NCBI GenBank assembly: GCA_022885665.1
Contig: JAGQDJ010000049.1
Coordinates: 558,502 to 622,501 of the forward strand
DNA from: Triops longicaudatus
Lineage: Eukaryota; Arthropoda; Branchiopoda; Notostraca; Triopsidae
DNA: 64,000 nucleotides
Reading direction: 5' to 3'
The notes below the pieces were generated by a model. It was not told where the DNA came from. It saw nothing but the letters and a program-made list of their open reading frames with translations, and did not search any database. Numbering within the stretch: the stretch's first letter is position 1; every line of letters starts with the position of its first letter. Shown here one piece after another: positions 1-13,100 of the stretch. The position numbers were made by a program, and so were the translations under genes.

Positions 1-3000
1 TATAAAGTGGCTTCCGAAAGCACTTAAAAGGAGGAAAAGACTTTGACTTTTGTCATATGAATTTGCTGGAGCACTTTCGACTCATTCCTACTCTACCACC
101 TTTCTCATTTTGCTCTATTTATTCACTTTTGTTATAATAAGAAATTCCTCCCACCCCCTTTCTTTTGAGACTGAGTTGCTAAGTCTGTCTCGATCAACCT
201 TGACCGTGACGAACTAAGTTGGTTTTCAGCTCGGAAGACTTTTTCCGCTCTTTACAGGCGATCTTTGTTTTATGTCGAAATAGAGCGACATAGGAAACGT
301 GAGATAAAACTTTTTATTCTCACTTGGCACTGAATCCTACCCAACTTTTCTTTTTATGGACGAGCGTGACCTGCAAAACAAAAGGATACAGCCCTCTATC
401 CCCTTCTCCTTCCCACCCCCCTAAAAAAAATAAGAAAAAATATATTAAAAATAAAATGTTTTACTTTCTGAAAATAAAGCATTCTACGTTGAAGTTGGGT
501 GCAACCTCATTAACTCCGCGTAGGGGAAGGTGATCTTAGGAGCTGGTGTGGAAGAGAAAGTACTGTCGTTTGCAAAGTAGTCCGCTTGGCTCATTTCCTA
601 AGCTTAAAAAGTAAAAGTAGGTAACAGTACATTGCGTATGGACGCAATATCGCCTCATTAACCTTTCTAAGGACAATTATCTTGACACCTTACTCTTTAC
701 TTAAGCTTATGATTTTTACACTTTTGCTAGTCCATTTAATAATATACTTAATTAACATAATTTTCTTAAAGTAAGCCTATTCGGTTGCACACCATGGTTT
801 ACCTTACTGTAAGAAAGAAAAACTTGAATAACAGCAAAATGAAAAGTAACGCAAACGTAGTGGAATTCATACTAAACTTAAACATTCATACTACACTTTT
901 TAATTTCCGAGCTGGATTGACGAAATGACAGTGCATCCTTTAGCACATTCTTCTGCTTTTCTTCCTAGAGCTGTTATAATATTCACCAACCTGATTACTT
1001 AGCTCCTTATAAAAACAAGTACGAAATAACTTGCAAAGTATAAAAATACCGGCCTCAACTTATGGAGATTTTGAAACCATGCTATGCACATGGAACGTAT
1101 TGTCCATCGTACATGCTATGCTAGCAAGTATTTTCAAGGTTTGCTGCTTTAATGTTATGCAAATATACGACAAGATGACCCGTTTCACTGCAAATATTTC
1201 ATGGTAGACTCACACAACAAAAGAACAATCCAGACAAAATACTAATCCGTTTACTTTCAGAAAACTACGAAGGCAAGCCAATGTGCACCAAATTCCGACA
1301 AATCTTACTAACACTCTAAAGGCTTTCCCCGAAATACATTTTTCCGCACTTTTTTGTGCGTTTGTTTTTTACCAATACGCCAATAGAAGGCTGCCTTTTT
1401 CTTCTTGAGGGATAGTTTTCCCTCAAGGCATGAAATTCCGGAAAACTGACAAAAAAAACGTACGTAGGGGAGAGCCTTAAGAGCAGTATGACTCGTTAGT
1501 GCAGCTTCCTTTTAAGGTTCTCTTCACCCTCTCCCCCCCCCCCCAAAAAAAAAAAAGAGAAAAAATAACTCTTCATGACCTAATGTGGGTACAAAAATTT
1601 TAATGTGATTCACTCTTCAACCCCAACGTCAGAAGTCCCGTTAGAAAACCTTCATCACCAAAAAAGCGTTGCCTTTTCACCTTCCTTTAATTGCTCATGG
1701 AAATTTCTCAACCGTCTTCCACATAGGGCATACACGCGTGTAACACTTTCAAAGACCTGGTCTTCACTTTCTTGTTGCCAGCAACTTTTTTTGGCAGTGA
1801 CCTAAACTTTTCAAGAATTTAACCTAATCGAAGACATTTAAGGTTGACTGAGGTAATCAAGCTTAATTTACACCGCATATAAGCAATACACATTTTAACA
1901 CAAAGCGTCAAACACCAACCGCTGCACTTTTTTTCCTACTATCGTTTTCTTCACGGGAGTTTAGCTCAGTTTAGCCATGCGACATAGTTCACCTTTAAAC
2001 ACTAAATCAAATGGAAGATCAGTGGTATTCACATTTTTTGCCTTCCCCCACCTTTACTTATTTTCCCACTTATAACATTATTTCGCCCAAATGAAACTGT
2101 ATATAACTTAAGACATTTCACGCAATATTTCTCCACGCTCTCCATATCGGAGTTATCTGAATTGAAAAAAAAAGAATACTTATTACAAAAAATACGCCAA
2201 CTGCTGGACGATATCGCCCATCTTGATGACTACTTCACATTGTCCACAGACCGCATCTAAGTTTACCGAAGGCTTTGTTATTCTTAGATATAAAAAAGGT
2301 ATTAAAATACACATACACCACCAATCTGTGGCCCATTTCATGGCTTCACTGTATTCACTATTGTAACTGAACGGTAATTTTGATCTCTGCTTTCACTCCC
2401 TTAATGATATCTATTAGTCTGAGCCTACCTACCTACATTTTTTAGAACTTTCCAAGTGTAACTGTTATTGAGATCAGGTAAAAAATGTTGTTACATTTTT
2501 CCTCGATTACTCAAATACTGACGTGTTCTAAAAGACATAGAATAATAATAGCTTTACTGGCTTTGACGAAAATCATGGATTATAAGTCGGGCTTCCTGTG
2601 TTTCTGTATTAATCAGTACACGGCTTGCAATGCACACGGGAAATCTCGGTCGCAGGGATTTCTCTTAGTCGTGTCTCACCTCCGTTTTGGGCCATTGAGG
2701 GAGGGTCAAGGACGAACTCACACGCTGCTTTGCTAACTTTCTATCCTGCATAAGGGGAAAAAGTGAGATCTAAAGTTGCCTCACTCTAATACATCTCCAT
2801 AAACAGTGCACATACGGCGTGTGTTACGGTGCGTGTTGCATAACAACAAGCTGCAAACTTTTCCCCGCTTTTGCTCAATTTCTTTCCCTTCCGGAGGGGA
2901 GCCCCAAAACTCGTATACAGTACAACTTCAAACACAACAGCTCTTTTCGAAGGTGAAAAACAAGTTTTAAACGAGTGCAGGTGTGCAGATGACTGTACGT

Positions 3001-4081
3001 CTAACCACAAGCTTTCCTGAGTAGAACTCAAAAATTTTCAGCTACAAGAACACTTCCACCTGAAATAGAATCACTAGTACTTACTTATACAACAATAATA
3101 ACGGCCAGTTGCACCAAGCACGGTTAAACACGATTTTACCGATGTTCTGATGGCCACTACAGGGTTAAAAATGCTTCAGCTTTAATCGTTGTTCCGTAGA
3201 CTAGTATGATGTCGGAGTCAGATTGCAGAACGGTAGCCAATCAGCAACAGGTGGAAGCCCATTTTGTCGGAGACAGATGTTTTAGCACCAGAAAATGTGC
3301 ACCCCAGGTCACCACGTTTCCACGTAATTACGGACGTTTATAAGCCGATTTGTCCAAGACTCACCAAGCTACACAACAGCCAAATATTCTCTACGTTGGG
3401 TGTAACTTTGCTATCGAATCAGTCCATCATGAAAGAAACGGATACCAAAACGCAAAAATGAAAAGAAGAGAAGAGAATTACACCTTCTCTTCAATGCCAA
3501 AGCCAAACTGAAAAACTTGCACCACCTCAACACAACAACTACACCTTTGGTCAATAAATGACTCTTGGGGGTCTCGGGGGCTGCGTCTTATTTTCTTGCT
3601 TCTATCTGTCGCTGTTGAGTCGAAAAGACTGCGGTTACACCACGAGCACGGCCGGAGACGACTTACCTCGCTACAGGCACTTATGCTAATCAAGTTCTTT
3701 CCTCTAGTTTTGCCCCGCAAATGATTTGCAAAACTTGATGACGGACGATAGCACGGTTATTATCGCCCTGCGTTTTGACCTTTTCGTGCGCTAACAAACG
3801 GTTAACTTTGCAGGCGATAACGGACTAAGATCAAGTACAGACATGTCACTAGCTACACCCAAAACCACACAATTTGGAGGGAAGTCTTCCGAGTTACGGC
3901 ACTGTAAACTTGTAGGTGAAGTGAAAGGGAGAAACGTGAAAAAGTAGTTCAAGTTTAGTTCGGTGAGAAAGTATAAAACTCTCGACACAAAACGCCACGG
4001 TTATAGTCGTGACATTCGAACTGCCGGAGCGAATGCCCAAGACTGGAAGGCTTGGACTCGTCTTCCTTCCCTCAGGTTCAC
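1..4081. other. AT-rich intergenic stretch, no supported gene
   Basis: I see no coding exon that I can support here. Open frames are short, do not resemble any family I recognise, and lack convincing splice sites. A C-run followed directly by an A-run lies near 1532-1556, a pattern often left by old retroposed or satellite-like repeats. The stretch could hold untranslated exons or regulatory DNA, which cannot be told from sequence alone. Confidence 0.5.
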
Positions 4082-4247
4082 CTGGCTAGACTTCATCAAT
4101 GCACGTTCACGACACATTGGGGTAGGGAGAGAGACAAAAGGTGCTGGTGGTACTCGCTGATGGAAGTGGTGGTGGTAGTAGCGAGCCAAAAAGCAATAAG
4201 GACAAAGCAAAGAAAAGAGCCAAATCACTCCGATAATGATGCCCCTT
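4082..4247 (-). CDS. Possible orphan exon with one membrane segment
   Basis: On the minus strand an open stretch between a plausible acceptor (ctag, just above 4247) and a plausible donor (CAG|GTGAAC, ending 4082) would encode a hydrophobic segment (GIIIGVIWLFSLLCPYCFLA), then a histidine-rich patch (RYYHHHFHQR) and a proline-rich patch (VPPAPFVSLPTP). Local GC is higher than in the flanks. A membrane span followed by a His/Pro-rich tail recalls adaptor-type single-pass proteins, but I do not recognise the family and no flanking exon could be linked. It may be chance. Confidence 0.2.
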
Positions 4248-4939
4248 CTAGCAAGCGGGATGCCGCGCGACCCAGCGAGATAGGTCGAAGGAAGCCCACT
4301 CGCAACGTGTTGTTGGGACTTGTAGGTCAATGGGTGTTGGACTGAACGTATTCCTCTACCGTCTTTGAATCAAGCCAACTGCTTAAAAAACATCACAGCT
4401 AAAGGTTGCTTGGGCTTCAGTGCTGTTAGAAAGGGGGAAGGACACCGAGAGAGCTTTCGATAGGAACGAATGCTGATTTGGCAGCGCTGGGACTGATTTT
4501 AGGTCAGTAGATGAAGAATCCAGACTAGCGAGCTCACGCACAGACCACGAACCAAAACCGGTCTAAGCATCACACGCCTAAAAGCCAGGAAATATATGAA
4601 GGGGAAATAAAAAAGAAAATAACTTTGTGCACGGATCCCTACCCTGAACATGGGCTGGCCTTACGAAAAGTTTCGTTTACTATGAACTTTCAAGGGAAAA
4701 GTAAACAAGATTCAGCTTACGATCAAATTCAGCTTAGAACGAACCTTTCTCTTCCCTCATTAAACAAGGCATTTTTACTACAGCGTCTAGTAATAGAGTG
4801 TGGACGAACTCTCTGTACGGAAGTTCTATCAAGTAATATTAGGATAACATTAATGTAGATTGCGAAGTTTTGCGACAGAATTTCGGAGCAAAATTACACA
4901 CTAAATTTAAACGTACAAAATAATCATATTCACTTATAG

Positions 4940-5460
4940 TTTAGTGCATTTAACGCATGAGTACAATAATGAAATTGAGAATTACTCGGTAGATTTTGTC
5001 ACTCGTCAAGTATGCCTTCAGAGTGAATCCGTTACTACGTGCAATGATGTCGAAATAAAAATGGTTGTTCTAATTAAAATTGTTGTAAACTTTAAGAAAG
5101 GTGTATTTTTGTGTAAATCAAATCCGGATAGGTCTAATCCTCTTCTGAAGAAAACTCAGCTAATGACTACTTTACATCTTTTGATATATTTTAAACCGAC
5201 TCATAAAGTGTCTCACCAATTGGGTAAATTATTACATTGACTTAGTCCGTCTCAGAAGAGATTAGCCCTCTTTGATTTTGATGCTCTCACTAGAAGCATT
5301 TTCTAAAATTTAATACCGTGTACATTTTTATTTCAACATGGTTTTGCGTCGTAAAGGAATTCATTTTGAAGGCACAATTCATGGGCAATAAAATCTACCG
5401 AGTAATTCTTCAAATTAGTGATTGTAAGCCATGCATTTAATAGTTTCAGGACAAACTAAT
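4940..5460. repeat. Long imperfect inverted repeat
   Basis: The 19 bases at 4979-4997 (GAATTACTCGGTAGATTTT) are perfectly complementary to 5390-5408. The match extends imperfectly on both sides: outward to about 4940 and 5450, and inward to about 5085 and 5300. Two arms of roughly 130 bp thus surround a central part of about 200 bp. This is the layout of a non-autonomous foldback element or MITE, but no target-site duplication was established. Confidence 0.6.
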
Positions 5461-6467
5461 TTTAATCCTCATATCCTTAGGTTTAGCGACATTATTTCTC
5501 TCTCACATTTTTACTACTTTTAAGAACGTAAAGTGCCTACTATGAATACCCGTTAATCCACATACGTAGTCTACTTTTTGCAATCAAAATGAGTGCAATA
5601 CAAACGTTCATATCTTACTTTATTTTTAGCGGCATCAACTGTTTCCAGAATTACATCTTTCGCAAAGCTATTAGGACGATTCTCAGAACAATCTTTTCAT
5701 GTTGTTCACTTTATGAGCTCCAATTATAACTTAGCAAACGCCAGCACGCCAGTTCACCAAACGAATTTTACGCACACATTGCTTCACACTAAAAAGCACT
5801 CTTCATATTTTCCGTTTCCATTTAACTAGAGCTACTTTTAACTCGAGAATACTAAAAAATGCACTAAGTGATTTTACAACTTCGGTGAAGTTGTGCGCAT
5901 GGCTTTAAATGCCATTCGGATTGAAGACCTATTGACGCACATTTAGACATTCCATTTTCTTCACCAAAACACTTAAAACTTTTCATGATGCTACCTCTTC
6001 AAAGATCCCATAAACGTGTCCTTAGCCAACTTAACCAAATATAAAATTTCGCAGTAAACTGAAGCATTATTTAGAAAATCCCTTAAAATGACAGCAACGC
6101 ATAAACTGCGAAATTTCCCAGACATAAGAACAGTAATGCATGAGTGGGGAAATTCCGTGTAAGTTAGCGGCCAAAGCGCCCATGTGATCTTCTGCTGTAA
6201 CTGCGTTTAAACTTGTGTTGAGGAGACACCCAGCCTCAATAAGAGGTCCACTTCTACGTGAAACGGAATAATGAAGTTAAAAAGGCGTCTAGTTAGAGTT
6301 TCGTATGGTCAGACGCATGTTAGTATACTTGTGCTCAGCAAAATAACAATCTTCTCACGTGGTTTTGGTTGCGAGAGGCATTCGAAATGAATGTAAGGTG
6401 GACCTTCCCAAGTCTACGACATTAAGAAGATGAAAGAGAATACAGAATCTGAGCTGACTGTGCTCAT

Positions 6468-7226
6468 GTACAGCTATGAGCAAAACCATCTATACAGAGC
6501 AAGCCACACAGGTCTAATTAAGCCTCTTGAGGCTGATTCGCCTTCATTAACAGGTGAAACAGCCTAAGCTATCACTTTGAATGTGAGAGTTTAACCCTGA
6601 GTTTCCATGTCCAACTGCTTAAATGTAACCGGAAAAGTACTGCTTGCTTTTTTTTAACAAGAAAGTAAATAAGGATGAGTGAAAAAGTTTCAAAGCTTCC
6701 TGAGAATACTCGCCAACAAGACATGTGAAAATTTATCAGATCCGTTGTATGGATTTAAGAGCAATTAGGACTTAGGAGGCATTTAAACTTCGCGTTTGAT
6801 CATTCCTATCCGTCGTTATAAATATCAGAAACCGAGCGTAGCATTCTCAAAACTTAGCTAAAAGCGATAACTGAAGAACGCACAGCAGGATATTCTTTAC
6901 AATTATGAATGAAATATATGAAATATAACATATATGTATGAAATATGACAATCAGCTAAATGACTTGAATTGCAGAAATTCGTTTAAACTTCGCGGTTGA
7001 GCTTCTCCTTAGCTAACGGTTGGTTACCAAAACGGAAATAAGCCTTCATTACTAACTTCTATAAGCGGTTGGACATGGAAACTCAGGGTCGACGTCGAAC
7101 TCTTACCTTGTAAACGATAAACTCAGACTTTTTCACCCGCTAATGAAAGCAAAATCAGCCTCAGGAGTCTTAGTTAGACTAGTATGGTTTGTTCAGTATA
7201 ATTTTTTTTGCTCATGACTGTCCGTT
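6468..7226. repeat. Imperfect long inverted repeat, probable transposon remnant
   Basis: Bases 6594-6620 (reading ACCCTGAGTTTCCATGTCC and on to CTGCTT) are nearly complementary to 7063-7090. A second matched block, around GAGGCTGATT at about 6525-6555, pairs with about 7138-7185. Short outer matches (TATGAGCAAAA against the complement near 7205-7226) extend the arms. A short direct repeat (TTTAAACTTCGCG) occurs near 6783 and 6984 inside the loop. I read this as a decayed mobile element with no coding capacity left. Confidence 0.5.
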
Positions 7227-8081
7227 TTTAACGAGAGACTTCGTTACCGATTGTTACTTTGGCGTTCTAGTGGTTTATAATATGTGATAGGGTTGGGTAG
7301 CTTTTGGCTACCTTTCGGTTACTTGACCACGGCGAACCGAGCCAAAATTCCCCACTTCGAGTACACGAATGTAGGTGAACTATTCCCTGAGGAGTCTTTT
7401 GCAAGCAGACGTAAGATTTTAGGAAACACGTGAAGCTGGGCAAATCTTGCCAGGCTTTCTCCTTGCGCTATTGCATAGGTGTTAGGCGTTTGGCTATCGA
7501 CTCAGCTTCGACAAAAAAGGCGCCTCGCGTGTAATTGTATTCAACACCTGTTTACTTAAACCTGACGCTGAGCAATGTGGAGTTAAAGGCCATGCATAAC
7601 TGTACCGGATTTCTTCTTTAAGATCACGTCATTCTAAAAACAAAACGAAAAGACGTGTAACCGTGCGCGTAGTGAGTCGCACTTCGTTGCAGCTTTTTTA
7701 AAAGTAGGGAAACGTTCTCTTTAATACTAGTTAAGTTGTGATGAACGTCGCTACCGTTAGCATAGTGGCGCTTTTACGCTTGCTATAATGTAAAACCATC
7801 AGCGTATTATGAGTTTCAGCACGTAACACATCCCAACACACCAATGTTTTTTCTTGAGAATTAATAACTGGCAAAGGATCTGCTATAGTTTAGTACCACA
7901 ATTTTCCTCGCGCGCTGTTTTTCTCAACGTGGATTTTGTGAGTGGATTACACGTAAGAGTAACTAAATGAAAATTTTGACTGCATTATTCGTAAGTCGTA
8001 GCATCCTGTAGAATATATTCTGAAACCGGGCTCTATTGAACTGCACCTCAGGGTATATCATATAACTGAAGAATGACTTAC
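7227..8081. other. Intergenic stretch, nothing recognised
   Basis: No exon, RNA gene or clear repeat was recognised here. If the small open frame at 8082-8271 is a first exon, its downstream exons would have to lie in this region or beyond, but none could be linked. Confidence 0.4.
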
Positions 8082-8271
8082 GTTTGGATCCGTTTTTCGC
8101 GATTACCGAAACGAACACCACACAGCTAATTAGAATTCCAATTAACGCGGTGATCGTAAATAAAGCTGGTTCATTATTAGGATTGGTGACGTATGAACTT
8201 AACCGGACAAATATATTGTAAAAGGCACCTCTCGTAGCTTGAGAATCACCACAACAGTCATAAACAGCCAT
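8082..8271 (-). CDS. Possible first coding exon of a membrane protein
   Basis: An ATG at 8271 opens a frame with a hydrophobic span (LFTITALIGILISCVVFVSV) followed by basic residues (KNGSK). It runs into a full-consensus donor (C|GTAAGT, exon end 8082). The frame also stays open to 7963 without splicing. The N-terminal part has a CC pair and one potential N-glycosylation site is not evident. I do not recognise the protein and found no second exon, so this is a candidate only. Confidence 0.3.
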
Positions 8272-9352
8272 AAGATTCGCGCAAATTAGTGGCAGGAATC
8301 TGAGCGCACAAAATTGAACTTATATTGTGACACAACACGCTCTTTACACTAACGTAAATAAACACCGTTGCCATGTTTATTTACTTAATACAGCTTGACT
8401 ATAGCCACCTAGCTACAAAAAGACACTTAATTAAGTAATACTACGGAGCTAATTTTGTTAACACTGTAAACGTGAACTCCGCATTTGCCCGATAAAATTT
8501 TTACCACAGCAGCGCTGGAAGAGCGCGAAATTTAAATCAAACGTGCTGACGAAAAGTCCATTGAAGAGTTTTGAAGAGGTCGTTCACTGCGTTAGTGAGA
8601 GGCTATTTATAAAATATACTTCCATATCTTCAGACTTGAAAAGCACAAGTTAATAAATTGCTTTTAAAAGAGCAGTATTTAAATATTTTATGTTAATGTG
8701 ATTAAAAGGAGTCAAACAACATTGTTTTTTTTTCCTCAAGTGTCAATGCAGTGCTTGTAAAACGAATCTGCAACTGATAGTGACTGATTTCGTTTGTTAA
8801 AAAGAATATCCGAAACTAAAGCAAATGCACTTGACAAAGTGGATTTCATGCTTTTCTAACATCCTTTAGACAATGTTTTTAAACTATAATAATTAAACTA
8901 CCTGTACTGTTCGGAGTAGCGCTACACATGTAAATTTTTTACGAAGCAAATTTTAAAATAGAAACGCTAAAATATTTAATTTCCGATATTTAAACTTTTT
9001 AAAACTTAATGTAAAGTAATTAGGAACTGGGCGTCAAACAAAGTACCATTCTTCGGAAAGAGAGAGATACATTTGTAGTTGGCGTTATATCGAATTTAAT
9101 TAAATTTCCCTCGTTAGCTTTACTTCATCGTCAGCTCTGTACCAGAAGGATAAGAAAAAAACAACAAAATTCTTAAAATTTACTATATCTTTAAAGTATT
9201 TTTATTTACTGTGCAACTTAGTATTTCCAAATTTATTACATAATTTAAATTTTATAGGAATGTTACACCCTTGTGCTAGAAGTAGAATTTTAAGAAATAC
9301 ACTTACCGCGGCATGTAATTCGTGAGCCAAGGAATCTACACAAAGTGCCAGC
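8272..9352. other. AT-rich intergenic stretch, nothing recognised
   Basis: This is very AT-rich with many short A/T runs. No exon or repeat unit was identified on either strand. Confidence 0.5.
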
Positions 9353-9868
9353 TCACCACGTAAAAACGCGAAGGAAACCTAACCGGTGAGCAGTAGCTTT
9401 ACAGCATGGTTTTAGATAAGAAATTGATTCAGTAAAGGAGCTTTCTGTATCAAAGAGCGGGTCCTTTCCAAATCCAAACGTTTCCAACGGACTTGATACA
9501 AGAAAACCTTGAACTAGACCTTGGCCCTGACAAGAGTTGGGTTGGGGCCCCCGCACTTCGGCTTTACCGAAAGAAGAAAAGCTTCCCTTTTCCCTATTTC
9601 CGCCTACTGCGCTTGCTTCCAGCCTCGCCAAAACGGAAGAAAAGTGGGCCTTCCCCCAAATAACCCACACCAACTAAATTTAGCCGTTTTTTCCTCTAAA
9701 AGGTCTTCTTCCTTCGTTCACGTCGAATCACTCGCCTTTCCAGCGGTCAGCTTTATACAGACTACGTCTTCTACAACGTGTGACCCTACCTTAACCTCCA
9801 ATAGCTTTTCTAAAGCCTTGTGGACACGGATCCCTGGCACCAGTGGGAATTGTAAGCATTCCGTATAA
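9353..9868. other. GC-richer block with unassigned open frames
   Basis: Base composition shifts here relative to its AT-rich flanks, and open frames of 106-115 codons occur on both strands. On the minus strand a frame ending in VHKALEKLLEVK meets a possible donor (AAG|GTAGGG), and a possible acceptor follows about 90 bases on, but downstream frames conflict. No product was recognised. It could be a decayed gene, an unrecognised exon pair, or part of a repeat. Confidence 0.25.
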
Positions 9869-10032
9869 CTACGACCGCCATGGATAGAACAGAGCACCTC
9901 AAAACCATACCAACTATTGATCCAATCGACCTAAGACTATCATTTGCTACGTGCTCTTACAACCTTGCATTTATGCAAGTTCAAGCCAATTGCGCCGTGG
10001 CACGTTTCCCGCTTAATCGAGTGTTCGCCTCC

Positions 10033-10038
10033 TTTATT
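10033..10038 (-). terminator. Candidate polyadenylation signal of the USP20/33 gene
   Basis: An AATAAA hexamer reads on the minus strand here, 150 bases past the stop codon at 10188-10190. It is the first such hexamer downstream, so it is a reasonable 3' end signal, but no transcript evidence is available. Confidence 0.45.
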
Positions 10039-10187
10039 AAATTAGCCAGCTTTACACAAGACTTCATGATTCATATCCGATACAATTAGCCAGAACTAGT
10101 ACAATGACTCGAACTTGGGATAAAGGCGCATGTGGCAGTTTTTCTCAACAAATAAGGAATTTTTTGGTTTTCGTAAAGTGGACCTCC

Positions 10188-13100
10188 TTATTGTCTTATA
10201 AGCACTTCAGGTCCGCCGCCATACAATCCGTGAAACCAAGACCATAAGGCAGGGGACAGATGGGCATAATCTGATCCTATACAAAAGACAATATCACACT
10301 CTTATCAATTAAAAGCGTTACTTGCTGTAATGATATCACTATGTAAGTTTTTATGTTTACTCTACATTTTCGTTTCGTTCCTATCGGTTCACAGAGGATA
10401 AGGTGCTATGTATTACTTAAAAGCGCATTCATTTAATTAGTTATTCTACACTAATATCGTTATCATAATTACATTATCTAACATATTAGGTATTATGTCG
10501 GAATCACCATTAAAGCGCTCTAATCATATTACGCTTAAACCGAACACCGCTTTTTTCAGCCTTAATGTCGTAAGGATTCTCCCGTAAGTCCCCTTTAATA
10601 TGTGTACTCTTAAGTTAACGCGTACAATACGTAATATTTATGTGCTCAGGAAAATTTTGTTCATAAACTGAAGAAAAATTTAACTATGTATTTTTATCGT
10701 ACTTCTATGGGCAATACGCGACTACTACTTAATGTGAGTAAGTTATACGTTAAGAGACAGGTTTCATAAACTTATTCCTAGTGATTGCATAACAGAACCG
10801 GGATAACTTTTTCATTATTTAACGATTTTACCTATTCGCAGCGAGGTGACGTCGTTGCGAATGACGACAATGGACGAGTTTTCAATTGGACCGGGTGGTT
10901 CAGCTCTTTTCCCTTTGATAAATTCTTCCCACTGTCGAAACCACGACATGGCCAAGGCATAAATGACACTGTTGGCTGGTTCCCTGTTAAACTGTTCACT
11001 CAACTTCACAAACTTGCTCCTTTCTTCATCCCTGCGCGTATCCATAATTTCTTTTTCTACTTTGCATGTCACGCATTCATAGATCTGATTACAAGGTGGA
11101 CCACCACCAAATCTATTTCCGTTGATATCGTAAATCACTTGTTCGAGATGCTAAACGAATTTTGGATTACTTGTCGTACAACGCTTTCCAGACAGGTTCC
11201 GCTATCAGAGTGCTCAATTCTTTGACCTTTGGCATAACATCCGGGTGCACGGCGCCGTGAGGACACAAGAAGTCGGTATTGTCAATAGGACCAGGTTCTG
11301 CGAACGTATTAAGTCGATTGATCCATTGACGCGAGACATAAAAGGGCATCAAGTGTTCTCGGTTGCTCTCAAGTTGCTGCTGAAGCAGTGATACTATCTC
11401 CCGTCTAAAGCCCTGCAGCTTTACAGAAGATTTCCTGGCGAAAGAATGTTAATAAACGGAAAGAATCATAAACTGGAAAGACTAATAAGGGCAAAGGAAA
11501 CAGCGTAAAAAAGTTGACGAGAAATAGTGGTGCTACAGGTTAAAATATTACTTGTAAAAGAGAACATAGGCTTGAGCGGCAGCAACGGTTTCCGGGCTAA
11601 CTTCCGTGACGTAAGTGTCATCATACTCGTACCATTTATCGTTAATAGCATTGCGAGCAAAGCAAATATAATGGCCACCACTTGCCGTGCCTTGGTGCAC
11701 TATAACGCTCATGAGATCGTACGTTGTTACTTGTGAGCTGCAATCTGGGGGGGCCAAAAACATGTAATCAAGTTCGGCTGTTGCGAAACTCTTCGTGCAG
11801 GGGCGCAAGTTTACCTTTATTAGTGTACGACTGCACATCTAGGTCTTGCAACGGAAACGCTACGTGGGTTGATAGCTTTGTACTGAACAAAGGCTCGTGG
11901 CGAAACCGTTTCAAATGGATAGTTAAAATTTCAGGTAAGGCTAAGACGCTCGCGTACTTAATTCCATTCCGTAGCTTTTTACATTTCTCACAGCTAGAAA
12001 AAGAGGTTGAACCAAGACGCAAACTAACAACGGAAACTTGACATTACGAAAAGTTGAACCTTTTACCTATACATATTGTCGCCTTTTAGTTCATCCGCAC
12101 TAAAAAAAGCCGCTAAACAATCATGAAGAGAGATTGGCGGTCCCCAAACCCAGGACCAAAGCCAACCCCATATCCAGCTGATCCATCCCTATAGGAAAAT
12201 AAAAAAAAGCAAATCAACAATCGCGAATTAAGTTACAAATATGTGTTTCTACTTAAATGTAAATAGCTTCAAATGAGATACAAACAATCTGAGTAGCACT
12301 TCGAAAAAATCACAGTATGCCAAGCCCCACATTTCAAAATTAAAATGATACAAGCCGCTTCGCATAAACCTACTTGTGCTTGCTGAAAGGCAAGACCATG
12401 TTTGCCAGGAGATTTATGCAATACAGACAGCTGATCCTTGCTAGGAATAGGAAGGGAAAGATCTTGGAATGTTTCAACCCGGGATGAAACCTAGTTTCCA
12501 CGCGTGAAAAATGCTGTAACAAAGATTTTTTTTTTTAAATTACCCTGTTGCATGTCAAACACTGCACAGAGCTTAGTATTTTTCCATCGAAGACGTCCGA
12601 AACGACGCTTCGATACTCTGTAGGGGTTTTACGCTTCAAACACTTTCGTGTATTCTTGACGGGTTTATTGGGTGGAGATGGAGTACGCGACGATCTACGA
12701 AAGGAATATGAATAAGTCAGTTACAATGTTTCGCAGAATATAGCTCAGAAACTTACAGATCGGAAATTTCGGATAAAGCATCCCGGAATTCTGTTTCTTC
12801 TGTAAAGCTTCCACATCGCTTCCTATTTTAAGGCGTCAATTTTTTTTAGACAACGCAAAAGAGTATTTACTTTTTCTGTGTCGAAATTCCTTCTTCGTCA
12901 GACGAGCCGCCGTTTTCACTCACGCCTGAATCACAGGTTTCATAATCCTCCTCTTCCGAACGAGAATCCGAATCTAAATCCTCAACTTCAACGGCTTCTC
13001 GGGGGTTGGACGTATCGGTAGGTTCTTCAAGTGTCAACACTGGTGTTTTTAATTCTTCGTGTAACTGGTCCATGAAACAACGCAAGAACTCTTGAGAGTC

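Noticed and set aside
9880..10089. Plus-strand open frame of 69 codons
   Set aside because: It lies over the probable 3' UTR of the USP20/33 gene, resembles no family and has no splice or promoter context.
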